In this document: positions 35,849 through 43,411 of the stretch, in pieces
How positions within the stretch are numbered: the first letter of the stretch is position 1
How the letters are laid out: each line of letters begins with the position of its first letter
Assembly: GCA_964584935.1 (NCBI GenBank)
Contig: CAZPBN010000006.1
Coordinates: forward strand, 71,246 to 135,245
Reading direction: 5' to 3'
DNA length: 64,000 bases
Origin: CAZPBN01 sp964584935
GTDB lineage: Bacteria > Acidobacteriota > Aminicenantia > Aminicenantales > Aminicenantaceae
Notes under the pieces: generated by a model
What the model was told of the DNA's origin: nothing
What the model saw: the letters and a program-made list of their open reading frames with translations, nothing else
Databases searched by the model: none
Made by a program: the position numbers and the translations under genes

Positions 35849-36730
35849 ATGATCAAAAAGTTCTGGGGGATAATTCTTATCCTTTGCATTCCTTTTACAC
35901 TTTCGGGGATTGACAAAAGAAAAAAGACCTATGAACTGGTTTATAAAGACATTCAACTTCTCAAGCAGCAGATTCTTCAGATCGAGGAAAAAATAAATAG
36001 CAATACAAATGATATTGTCTATATTAAAAATCAATTGAACGAAATTCTGTCAAAGGTTGATCATTTTCAGAAAGAACTGGCTAGTTTCAAACAAAATCAA
36101 AAAGATGTTCCTATCCAATACCAGGTGCTAATTGAAAAGATGGATTCCATCCATCGACAGCTCGCAAAATTTTCTGAAACCCTTCTTGAATTGAAACGTT
36201 TATCTCTTCAATTTATGAAACCAAAGGAAGCTTCAGAAAAGGAGGAAAAAGAAGGTCAACCTACTCCAGGTGAAGAAGAACAGATATCCGAAAAATCCAC
36301 AAAAAAAACCGAAGAAGAACCCAAGGATGTGCAAACCCTCCTTTCTCCACGAGAAGTCTACGACACAGCTTACTCTGACTACTTAAAGGGAAGTTTTGAC
36401 CTGGCGATTGAAGGATTTAAAATGTATCTCGAACAATTTCCTGAGAGTCCGCTTGCCGATAATTCACTTTTCTGGATAGGGGAATGTTACTTCAGTCAAG
36501 AAAAATATAAAGAAGCTATCAATCATTTTAATGATTTCATAATCAATTACCCAACAGGAGATAAATTGCCTTCCGTATACCTTAAAAAGGGAATATGTTT
36601 AATGGAACTCGGAGAAAATGAGGAAGCTGCTTCCGTTTTTAAACGCTTGATAAGCAAATTCCCCCTTGAAGAAGAAGCAAGAATCGCTCGTGAAAAACTT
36701 AAAGAATTGGAGTATGAACAATGGGACTAG
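35849..36730 (+). CDS. cpoB: Cell division coordinator CpoB/YbgF-like protein
   Basis: 293 residues. Signal peptide at about 1-21; coiled coil at about 28-125 (trimerisation region); an acidic, Glu/Lys-rich linker at 130-160; then tetratricopeptide repeats from 163 (AYSDYLKGSFDLAIEGFKMY ... YFSQEKYKEAINHFNDFI ... GENEEAASVFKRLI). This order matches CpoB, which links peptidoglycan synthesis to Tol-driven constriction. It starts 16 bp after pal and overlaps ssb by 10 bases. Confidence 0.9.
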   Translation: MIKKFWGIILILCIPFTLSGIDKRKKTYELVYKDIQLLKQQILQIEEKINSNTNDIVYIKNQLNEILSKVDHFQKELASFKQNQKDVPIQYQVLIEKMDSIHRQLAKFSETLLELKRLSLQFMKPKEASEKEEKEGQPTPGEEEQISEKSTKKTEEEPKDVQTLLSPREVYDTAYSDYLKGSFDLAIEGFKMYLEQFPESPLADNSLFWIGECYFSQEKYKEAINHFNDFIINYPTGDKLPSVYLKKGICLMELGENEEAASVFKRLISKFPLEEEARIAREKLKELEYEQWD

Positions 36731-37191
36731 ATACAAACAGTCTTAATAAGGTCATCTTAATTGGACATCTCGGACAAGATCCGGAATTGAGATATCTCCC
36801 CCAAACTGAAAGAGCAGTCGCACGTTTTTCTCTTGCTACAAATGAACGTTTTTATAACAGAAAAACAAACGAAAATGATAGCCGCGTAGAGTGGCACCGG
36901 ATAGTGGCATGGGGAAAGACTGCTGAGTTCTGTGAAAAATTTTTAAATAAAGGAAAGCAAATTTGTCTTGAAGGTAAAATTCGCTCACGGAGTTGGCAGG
37001 ATAAAGAAGGGAATAAGAGATACACAACCGAAATAGAGACAAATACTATAGTCCTTATTGGAAAACGGGATGATACAGTTCAAGATCAGTCTTTCTCAAA
37101 ATCAGACTTTCCAGATGCTGACACTTACCAATCTGAAAACAAATCAGAAATCGAAGACCAACAAGATGATGACGACGAAGTTCCATTCTGA
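36721..37191 (+). CDS. ssb: Single-stranded DNA-binding protein
   Basis: 156 residues. OB-fold at about 1-112: LNKVILIGHLGQDPELRY, ARFSLATNERF, EWHRIVAWGKTAEFC, IRSRSWQDKEGNKRY. An acidic tail ends in DDDDEVPF, the conserved tip that recruits repair and replication partners. It starts inside the end of cpoB, so it is co-transcribed with the tol-pal genes. Confidence 0.95.
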   Translation: MGLDTNSLNKVILIGHLGQDPELRYLPQTERAVARFSLATNERFYNRKTNENDSRVEWHRIVAWGKTAEFCEKFLNKGKQICLEGKIRSRSWQDKEGNKRYTTEIETNTIVLIGKRDDTVQDQSFSKSDFPDADTYQSENKSEIEDQQDDDDEVPF

Positions 37192-37384
37192 TATGGTATT
37201 CAGAAGGAAAGAATCAATCCTTAATTTTCAAATTATTAACGTTTAACCCAATACAATTATTTCTATAAACTAAGAATATTCGATCTATTTTATAGTTTAT
37301 TATATTCAATTAAAGAGACCCGGGAGACCGTTTTTTTCTAAACTGGTTTTCTTAACAACAACACTTTTTGGTTTGCTAAAATTT

Positions 37385-37409
37385 GTTTACATCTGTAAAT
37401 TTCATTTAC
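37385..37409 (+). promoter_or_regulatory. Overlapping TTTAC/GTAAA palindromes, candidate enhancer site
   Basis: GTTTAC (37385-37390), GTAAAT (37395-37400) and ATTTAC (37404-37409) form two overlapping inverted repeats sharing the middle arm. They lie about 90 bp before the predicted sigma-54 transcription start, the usual distance for binding of a sigma-54 activator. Confidence 0.45.
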
Positions 37410-37471
37410 AACATTTCCCTTAATCAAGAATGCTTTTTATCAAGGAAGCACCTGTTTCCTTTCGAATCTAG

Positions 37472-37488
37472 TTGGCATGTTTTTTGCT
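37472..37488 (+). promoter_or_regulatory. Sigma-54 (RpoN) promoter
   Basis: TTGGCATG then four T, then TTGCT: the invariant GG (37474-37475) and GC (37486-37487) are exactly ten bases apart, matching the -24/-12 consensus TGGCACG-N4-TTGCW in all but one key position. Predicted transcription start is near 37499; GGAGG (37502-37506) and the ATG at 37513 follow. Confidence 0.78.
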
Positions 37489-37512
37489 TATAAACATTGA
37501 TGGAGGATGTAA

Positions 37513-37746
37513 ATGGAAGTACAGCAAGAAATAGATTATCAAAAACAAATTGAAGAAGCTTCAAAAAAAGCAAAAACAAAGAAAGTTCTCTATCTATACG
37601 ATGAACTTGGCTATAAGAGATTGTTAGGAATATTTAGTAAGAAATCAGCGGAAGAAATTAAAAAACAACTTCGCAAACAAAAAATAATTGACAGAATGAC
37701 TGAAATTGAAATAAAAACCACTCAACCCGAAAGCAGCTATTATTAA
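37513..37746 (+). CDS. Small protein of unknown function under a sigma-54 promoter
   Basis: 77 residues, highly charged (many Lys, Glu), with no membrane segment or signal peptide. Residues 1-22 and 42-70 look helical, with a short hydrophobic strand KVLYLYDELG between them; the ending is TTQPESSYY. GGAGG lies seven bases before the ATG. I do not recognise the family. It stands alone between ssb and the end of ptsI (convergent), and a sigma-54 promoter precedes it, so it is probably made only when a dedicated activator is switched on. A small regulatory or stress protein is possible, but nothing in the sequence shows a function. Confidence 0.75.
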   Translation: MEVQQEIDYQKQIEEASKKAKTKKVLYLYDELGYKRLLGIFSKKSAEEIKKQLRKQKIIDRMTEIEIKTTQPESSYY

Positions 37747-37778
37747 CGATTTCTACGGTTTTTTATTTCAAAAATATC

Positions 37779-39545
37779 TTATTTTAAAGACTCCCACATC
37801 AAGAAAGCCTTGGGATATTTGATGAGTATTTTTTCTATAAGATATTCTTCTATCTCTTGAGCTGTTTTCAATTTCATAGCATCTCGAACGATATCTTTCA
37901 CATTGTCAAATCTAATTGCTCTAAGCACGTTTTTTACTTTCGGAATAAATATCGGATTCATACTGAATATCCTCAAACCAAATCCTATAAGGACAATCGC
38001 AGAAAGCGGATCAGCAGCCATCTCCCCGCAAACAGCAATCTCTTTATTTGCTTTTTGAGCAGTCTCAATTATATATTTGATCAATCTTAAAACCGAGGGA
38101 TGAAAAGGCTTATAGAGATAAGAAACATACTCATTTGTACGATCAACAGCCAGATAATACTGAATCAAGTCATTGGTTCCAATACTTAAATAATCCACCT
38201 CCTCTACTAATAAATCCGTTATTGCAGCTGCGGCTGGAACTTCTATCATTATCCCAACAGGAATATTTTGATCAAACTTGACGTTTTCTTTGTTAAGTTC
38301 TTCTTTGACTTCATTCAATATATATTTAAATTCTTTTACTTCTTCCACTTCAGTTATCATTGGAATTAATAATTTTACATTTTTTAAAAAACTGGCTCTG
38401 AGAATCGCTCTCAATTGAATCTTAAAGGTATTCTTATCCCTTAGAGAAAATCTTATCGCTCTCAATCCTAAAGCAGGATTTGGTTCCTTTTCTATTTTTA
38501 ACTGGGGAAGAGTTTTTTCTCCGCCTATGTCAATTGTTCTTATATACACAGGGGAAGGATGGGCAGATTTTGCAAGGCTTGAATAAATGGAAAAATGATC
38601 TTCTTCGGACGGCAGTGATTCTTTCTGAAAATATATAAATTCAGTTCTAAAAAGTCCTATTCCTTCCGCTCCAAGTGAAAAAGACTTTTTGACTTCTTCC
38701 GGCAGTTCTAAATTAGCTAACGGAACAAATTTAATGTTATCCAATGTCAGAGAATCCCTCTTTGCTATTTTGACTAGTTCTGTATGATACTCATCATACC
38801 TTTTCTTTTTGCTTAAAAACTCTCTTTTGATCGCAGAAGGAGGATTAATGATAATTTCTCCAACTGTTCCATCTACAACCAAATAATCCCCATTTTTTAC
38901 TTTTTGAGTCACATCCCGAGTCCCAACCACAGCAGGAATATTTAAAGACCTTGCTAGAATTGCTGTATGAGATGTCTGCCCTCCCATGTCCGTGGCTACA
39001 GCCAAAACAGTTTTGTTGCTCAGTTTCATTGCCGCTTCAGAAGGAAGAAGGTCATGAGCCACTAATATTTTTTCTTCTTCAATTTTGCTTTCCTTATAAT
39101 CCTCTTTGTGCAAATTTTTATAGATCCTTGTCAACACATCTGTAATATCTGCCTTTCTCTGTCTGAAATAATCATCACTAATAGAATCGAATATTTTCTT
39201 ATACTTTTTATGAACTAATGACAAAGCTCTCTCTGACTTGCTCAATTCCTCTTTTATTATTTTTTCCACACTGGAAAGTAAGGATTTATCTTCAAGGATA
39301 AGAATATGAGATTCAATAATTATTGAATATTCTTTTCCCAATGTTTCCTTCACTTGATTTTTAAGTAAAGAAAGCTGTTTTTTGGTTAAGGAAACAGCAC
39401 TTTTAAATCTCTTCAACTCCTGATTGATCTGTCCAGGAGCAATATTTTCTTTTTCTTCAGAAAAAACAACTTCTTCTATCAGGGAGACTTCTCCGATGGC
39501 AATACCAGGAGAAACCCCTATTCCTCTTAATCTAACATATTCCAT
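37779..39545 (-). CDS. ptsI: PTS phosphoenolpyruvate-protein phosphotransferase (enzyme I)
   Basis: 588 residues, near the standard length. It takes phosphate from PEP and passes it to HPr. Phosphorylated His in GGQTSHTAILARSL (near residue 192), swivelling domain motif VVDGTVGEIIINP, and the PEP-binding barrel with GLFRTEFIY, ALGLRAIRFSL, EVPAAAAI, SIGTNDLIQYYLA and CGEMAADP. It ends a minus-strand run ptsN-hprK-rapZ-EIIA-ptsH-ptsI; ptsH ends three bases before its start. No sugar permease follows. Confidence 0.95.
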   Translation of the reverse strand: MEYVRLRGIGVSPGIAIGEVSLIEEVVFSEEKENIAPGQINQELKRFKSAVSLTKKQLSLLKNQVKETLGKEYSIIIESHILILEDKSLLSSVEKIIKEELSKSERALSLVHKKYKKIFDSISDDYFRQRKADITDVLTRIYKNLHKEDYKESKIEEEKILVAHDLLPSEAAMKLSNKTVLAVATDMGGQTSHTAILARSLNIPAVVGTRDVTQKVKNGDYLVVDGTVGEIIINPPSAIKREFLSKKKRYDEYHTELVKIAKRDSLTLDNIKFVPLANLELPEEVKKSFSLGAEGIGLFRTEFIYFQKESLPSEEDHFSIYSSLAKSAHPSPVYIRTIDIGGEKTLPQLKIEKEPNPALGLRAIRFSLRDKNTFKIQLRAILRASFLKNVKLLIPMITEVEEVKEFKYILNEVKEELNKENVKFDQNIPVGIMIEVPAAAAITDLLVEEVDYLSIGTNDLIQYYLAVDRTNEYVSYLYKPFHPSVLRLIKYIIETAQKANKEIAVCGEMAADPLSAIVLIGFGLRIFSMNPIFIPKVKNVLRAIRFDNVKDIVRDAMKLKTAQEIEEYLIEKILIKYPKAFLMWESLK

Positions 39546-39548
39546 ATC

Positions 39549-39818
39549 TTACTCTTTTTCTCCAAATTTATCATAAATCAGAGTTTCTAACGCTTTCATG
39601 GCTTTCTTTTCATCCTCTCCCCATACTGAAAGAATGATTTCAGAGCCTTTGACTGCTGCCAATGTGAGAATACCCAAAATGCTCTTGCCATCAACTTCAG
39701 TATTGTCTTTGTTGATTTTTACGGAAGAAACAAAGCGGTTAGCCAAATTGACAAATTTAACAGCTGCCCTTGCATGCAATCCAAGCTTATTTTTTATAAT
39801 AATTCTTTTTTTTTCCAT
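39549..39818 (-). CDS. ptsH: Phosphocarrier protein HPr
   Basis: 89 residues. With the ATG at 39818 the two key residues fall at their canonical numbers: His15 (GLHARAA), phosphorylated by enzyme I, and Ser46 (GKSILGIL), the site of HPr kinase. An ATG at 39845 in the same frame would add nine residues not found in HPr, so I prefer the shorter form. Presence of Ser46 fits the hprK gene in the same cluster. Confidence 0.93.
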   Translation of the reverse strand: MEKKRIIIKNKLGLHARAAVKFVNLANRFVSSVKINKDNTEVDGKSILGILTLAAVKGSEIILSVWGEDEKKAMKALETLIYDKFGEKE

Positions 39819-40002
39819 TAAATATTCAAGCTGAATAGTCCCCATAATCCTGAACTATCCACATAAAAACACCAGATTTATTTCCATGATAATTGCACTC
39901 TAATATGATTTATCACGGAATTGATTGTCTTCTTTAGAGATCGAACTCTTGGTTACATACATTTTGACACCAACCTCAACCCCTGAATAATCCGGGTTCA
40001 GT

Positions 40003-40407
40003 TTAGTTCTTAGAATTTAAAAGAGCACTTGCTAAATGGATATTTTTCTTTCCCTGTTCAACCACTTTTCTGGTAACTTCCTTAATATTATTACTCCTTT
40101 GTAAGGAAACGAACTTTATTAACATTGGGAGGTTCACACCGGTGATTATTTCCACATGATTATTTTCTAAAAAACTAAAGCTCAAATTGGAAGGAGTCCC
40201 TCCAAACATATCAGTGAAAATAACAGCTCCATTTTTTTTATTGACTCTTTTCAGGCTGTTATTGATTTTTCTCTTCGATTCTTCCACATCATCATACCAT
40301 CCTATGGATATAGCTTCTAAATTTTCAACTTCGCCTAGAATAATATTCAGGGCATTAAGAAGTTCCTCTGCCAGTTTCCCATGAGAAACAATCACTCCAC
40401 CTATCAT
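40003..40407 (-). CDS. PTS mannose-type EIIA component
   Basis: 134 residues: a lone IIA-Man domain. His9 in GGVIVSHGKLA is the phosphorylation site; FTDMFGGTPSNLSF and ITGVNLPMLIKF are family signatures. In E. coli this domain is fused to IIB in ManX; here it stands alone with no IIB, IIC or IID in the window. Such orphan IIA proteins are thought to act as phosphorylation-dependent regulators. It lies between rapZ and ptsH with gaps of about 180-200 bp on each side. Confidence 0.9.
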   Translation of the reverse strand: MIGGVIVSHGKLAEELLNALNIILGEVENLEAISIGWYDDVEESKRKINNSLKRVNKKNGAVIFTDMFGGTPSNLSFSFLENNHVEIITGVNLPMLIKFVSLQRSNNIKEVTRKVVEQGKKNIHLASALLNSKN

Positions 40408-40611
40408 TCTTCCATTTTCTCCGTCTATCCGTTATTATATCCTTCATATTTTACCATTAATTATATACTTTCTTAAGCTTTTTCCATACGAAATAAAAGA
40501 ATGGCAGATAAATTGCAAAACAAGTTTACAATCTCATTCATATAATTGCGAACAGCTTCTCCCAAAACATAGATTCCTTATTCCTTAAACATTCCATTGA
40601 TTAAAGTTTAA

Positions 40612-41469
40612 TTATTTATATATATCTCTATGATGAATTCTAATCTGGTAATTTTCACATTTTAAATCTTTTTTTACTTCTTCTGCTAGAAATACAGATC
40701 GGTGTTTACCTCCGGTGCATCCAATGGAAATTGTAATATAACTCTTTCCTTCTTTATGAAAGTTTGGAATAAAATAGTTAATAAAGTCGAATATTTTTCC
40801 AAGGAATTTCTTTGTCTCTGGAGATTTCAGAACATATTTTTTCACATCTATATTCTTCCCGGTTTTTTTTCTTAATCGTTCAACGTAAAACGGATTTGGT
40901 AAAAATCTTGCATCAAAAACCAAATCAGAATCCAGGGGAATTCCATATTTATAACCAAAGCTAACGATCGCAATCCGCATTTTTTTGCTTTTTTTCTTTG
41001 GAAACCTGTTCATCAAAAGTTCCCGAAGCTGCAAAACATTTGTTGAGGTTGTATCAATGACATCATCTGAGACTTTTTTTATATTCTCCAGCTTTTTTCT
41101 TTCCAGCTTAACAGCTTCCGTAACTGATTTGCTGTTCATGATGGGATGAGGTCTTCTGCTTTCACTAAATCTCTTGATCAAGGTCTCATCCGAAGCTTCC
41201 AGAAATATCAAGGTTGGATCTATTTTTTTATTTATTTTTTCAAGAACTTTGGGAAATTCATAAGAAAAATTAGATTCTCTTATATCTACAACAAGGGAAA
41301 TCTTATCGATTTCAACTTCTCTTCGACTCCACAGGTCAACCAACTTTGGGATTAGTTTAGTTGGTAAATTATCAATGCAGTAATAACCGAAATCTTCAAG
41401 AAAACGGCTAACCACAGTTTTCCCAGAACCCGATAATCCGGTAATGATGATAAACCGATCGTTTCTCAT
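40612..41469 (-). CDS. rapZ: RapZ (YvcJ/YhbJ) nucleotide-binding RNase adapter
   Basis: 285 residues. Walker A GLSGSGKT at residues 11-18, FLEDFGYYCIDNLP, and the C-terminal SFGYKYGIPLDSDLVFDARFLPNP and SIGCTGGKHRSV. In E. coli RapZ binds small RNAs and glucosamine-6-phosphate to control cell-wall precursor synthesis; in Firmicutes the homologue is a GTPase. Linkage to hprK, ptsN and rpoN is widespread in diderms. Confidence 0.95.
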   Translation of the reverse strand: MRNDRFIIITGLSGSGKTVVSRFLEDFGYYCIDNLPTKLIPKLVDLWSRREVEIDKISLVVDIRESNFSYEFPKVLEKINKKIDPTLIFLEASDETLIKRFSESRRPHPIMNSKSVTEAVKLERKKLENIKKVSDDVIDTTSTNVLQLRELLMNRFPKKKSKKMRIAIVSFGYKYGIPLDSDLVFDARFLPNPFYVERLRKKTGKNIDVKKYVLKSPETKKFLGKIFDFINYFIPNFHKEGKSYITISIGCTGGKHRSVFLAEEVKKDLKCENYQIRIHHRDIYK

Positions 41470-41490
41470 TTTATTAGAGACAAATCTTCA

Positions 41491-42399
41491 TCAACTAAAC
41501 GTCTTGTTGAGCTTTTTGATTAATTCCTGAGGAGCATGATATCCTTTTTCTTTTAAAAGGTGAACTTTACATGCCACTTCTATCAAAGTCGCCATATTTC
41601 TTCCTGGCGCAACAGGAATAATCAGCTTTGGGATTCTTTGTCCATATATTTCACAATCCTCTGTAAATTTTAATCCCAAACGATCAAATTCTTCTCCTTG
41701 TTTCCATTTTCTAAGATTGATAACTAAATTTATTTCCACCTTGGGGTAAATAAAATCACTACCAAAAATTTCTTTAATATTAATAACTCCCAATCCTCTG
41801 ATTTCCATATAATTTTGAAGGACAGAGGGGGCTCCTCCCACTAATCTATGATTATCTTCTTTTGCTACCAGAACAACATCATCAGAAACAAAAAAATGTC
41901 CTCTAGATACAAGTTCCAAGGCGCATTCACTTTTTCCAATACCACTGTCACCTGTAATAAGAATCCCTACTCCGTATACTTGAAGTAATCCACCAGAAAT
42001 AGTGACTTCTCTCAAAAATATATGTTCAAAATTTTTTCTTAAATAATCCAAACAGTCTTTTTTGGTGAGTTCAGAATAAAAAATAGCTATATTCTTTTTT
42101 CTAGCTTCATATTCGATCTTTGGGGAAAGAGAAGTTCCTTTTGATAGAATAATGCATAGACTGTTTTTCTTTATTTTGTTTAAAATCTGTTTTCTTCCTG
42201 AGCTCGAAGAAGAATTCCCTAATCTCTCGATATCTTTTTTTCCAAAAACATGGACAAAATGAGTTAATTTCTCCACAGAAAATTTATTGATCTTTCTGGA
42301 AAAACCTACTTTCCCCAATGCTGGTTTTAATTTTAAGGGTTTTCTAACTGTCTTGTAGAAATAATTAAGGTCCGGGGATTCAAAACTTCCCTTATCCAT
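41491..42399 (-). CDS. hprK: HPr kinase/phosphorylase
   Basis: 302 residues. N-terminal regulatory domain to about 130, then the bifunctional catalytic domain: Walker A GDSGIGKSE near 151, VSDDVV, the signature EIRGLGVINIKEIFG and the C-terminal K3 loop region PVAPGRNMATLIEVA. It phosphorylates HPr at Ser46 with ATP and removes the phosphate with inorganic phosphate. It overlaps ptsN by eight bases. Confidence 0.95.
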   Translation of the reverse strand: MDKGSFESPDLNYFYKTVRKPLKLKPALGKVGFSRKINKFSVEKLTHFVHVFGKKDIERLGNSSSSSGRKQILNKIKKNSLCIILSKGTSLSPKIEYEARKKNIAIFYSELTKKDCLDYLRKNFEHIFLREVTISGGLLQVYGVGILITGDSGIGKSECALELVSRGHFFVSDDVVLVAKEDNHRLVGGAPSVLQNYMEIRGLGVINIKEIFGSDFIYPKVEINLVINLRKWKQGEEFDRLGLKFTEDCEIYGQRIPKLIIPVAPGRNMATLIEVACKVHLLKEKGYHAPQELIKKLNKTFS

Positions 42400-42862
42400 T
42401 TAATTTCTCTTCTTCAATTCTAACAACATCCAAAATTTGTTTGACATCATCAGCAGCAAGTATTTTTTTTACAAGATCTTTAGATTTTCGAACAAGATGC
42501 GCAATCGTTGCTAAAATTTGAAGGTTCAAACTTAAATTATCAGGAGAAGAAATCACAAGAAATAAAATATGAGTTGGTTTTTTGTCAAGTGAATAAAAAT
42601 CCACCCCTTTTCTTGAAATCGCTAATATGACTTCGGAGCCCTTTATCCCTCTAATTTTACAATGGGGAATAGCAACTCCTTCTCCGATAGCTGTACTCCC
42701 CAGATTTTCTCTTTGAATCAGCTTTTCATACAGCTCCTTATCATTTTTTATCTTATTCTTCTTTTTTAAAAAACCAACCATTTCTTTCAAGACATTTTCT
42801 CTATCTTGATATTTCAAATCAGATAAGATCACATCTTCTGTCAGTAGTTCATGAAGCTTCAA
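42392..42862 (-). CDS. ptsN: PTS fructose-type EIIA (PtsN, EIIA-Ntr)
   Basis: 156 residues. The phosphorylated His67 lies in GEGVAIPHCKI; LGSTAIGEG and the helix FLVISSPDNLSLNLQILATIAH are typical. In proteobacteria PtsN belongs to the nitrogen PTS next to rpoN and regulates potassium transport and stress. The start is TTG with GAGG upstream; the frame has no better ATG. It overlaps hprK. Confidence 0.92.
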   Translation of the reverse strand: MKLHELLTEDVILSDLKYQDRENVLKEMVGFLKKKNKIKNDKELYEKLIQRENLGSTAIGEGVAIPHCKIRGIKGSEVILAISRKGVDFYSLDKKPTHILFLVISSPDNLSLNLQILATIAHLVRKSKDLVKKILAADDVKQILDVVRIEEEKLNG

Positions 42863-42886
42863 AATGACCTCGCTTAAAAAGTAAAA

Positions 42887-43411
42887 TTATTCAGGTTCAA
42901 TCAAACCGTAATTTCCATCGTTTCTTTTAAAAACAACTGCCCATTTTTCGGTTTCAATCTTTCTGAAAACAAATAATTCTCTATTTTTATAGTCCAGTTG
43001 AAGAATAGCCTCTTCAAGAGACATCGGTTTTAAAGAATAATCATGGCTCACTATAATTCTCTTCTCCGTATCAACAGGACCCAGTTGAGAAGGAAACGCT
43101 TCTCTTTCTTTAGCTTTTCTTCTCTTCTTTTCTCTTGTTTTTTCCTTTCCCTTTTTTACCCTTTTTTCAATACTATCAAAAGCCAAAACCAGGGAACTCA
43201 GTATATCTTCGGTTTCCTCTTCAGCGTTTAATGTATTCCCCTTGACCTTTGCATTTATTTCTGCTTTATGCCTGTACTTTTCCACCGAAAGTACAATATT
43301 AATATCCACATTATACCCCAAATATTTCTCCAAAAATCCGGCTCTTCTCTCGCAGTACTTTTTAATCTTGGGAGTAATCTTTGTATTCCGCAAAGTATAA
43401 TTAACACTCAT
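42887..43411 (-). CDS. hpf: Ribosome hibernation-promoting factor, long form
   Basis: 174 residues. N-terminal HPF/YfiA domain (about 1-95) binds the 30S mRNA/tRNA channel; basic linker EKTREKKRRKAKERE; the C-terminal domain (about 115-174: VSHDYSLKPMSLEEAILQLDY, FVFRKIETEKWAVVFKRNDGNYGLIEP) mediates 100S dimer formation. The start overlaps the rpoN stop (TAATG) and has GGAGGATG upstream. Confidence 0.95.
   Translation of the reverse strand: MSVNYTLRNTKITPKIKKYCERRAGFLEKYLGYNVDINIVLSVEKYRHKAEINAKVKGNTLNAEEETEDILSSLVLAFDSIEKRVKKGKEKTREKKRRKAKEREAFPSQLGPVDTEKRIIVSHDYSLKPMSLEEAILQLDYKNRELFVFRKIETEKWAVVFKRNDGNYGLIEPE

Larger units (their letters stand above)
37192..37512. other. Intergenic region with upstream palindromes and sigma-54 promoter
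   Basis: About 320 bp. A T7 run at 37331-37337 follows a weak 3-bp GAGA-loop hairpin (37321-37330), perhaps the end of the ssb transcript. The right half holds the TTTAC/GTAAA palindromes (37385-37409) and the sigma-54 promoter at 37472-37488. Confidence 0.5.

Noticed and set aside
37321..37337. Hairpin plus T7 tract downstream of ssb
   Set aside because: The stem is only three base pairs (CGG/CCG with a GAGA loop); too weak to call a terminator.
40408..40611. Short open frame of about 33 codons (minus strand) between rapZ and the EIIA gene
   Set aside because: Protein-like at first glance, but it has no clear start codon with a ribosome-binding site.
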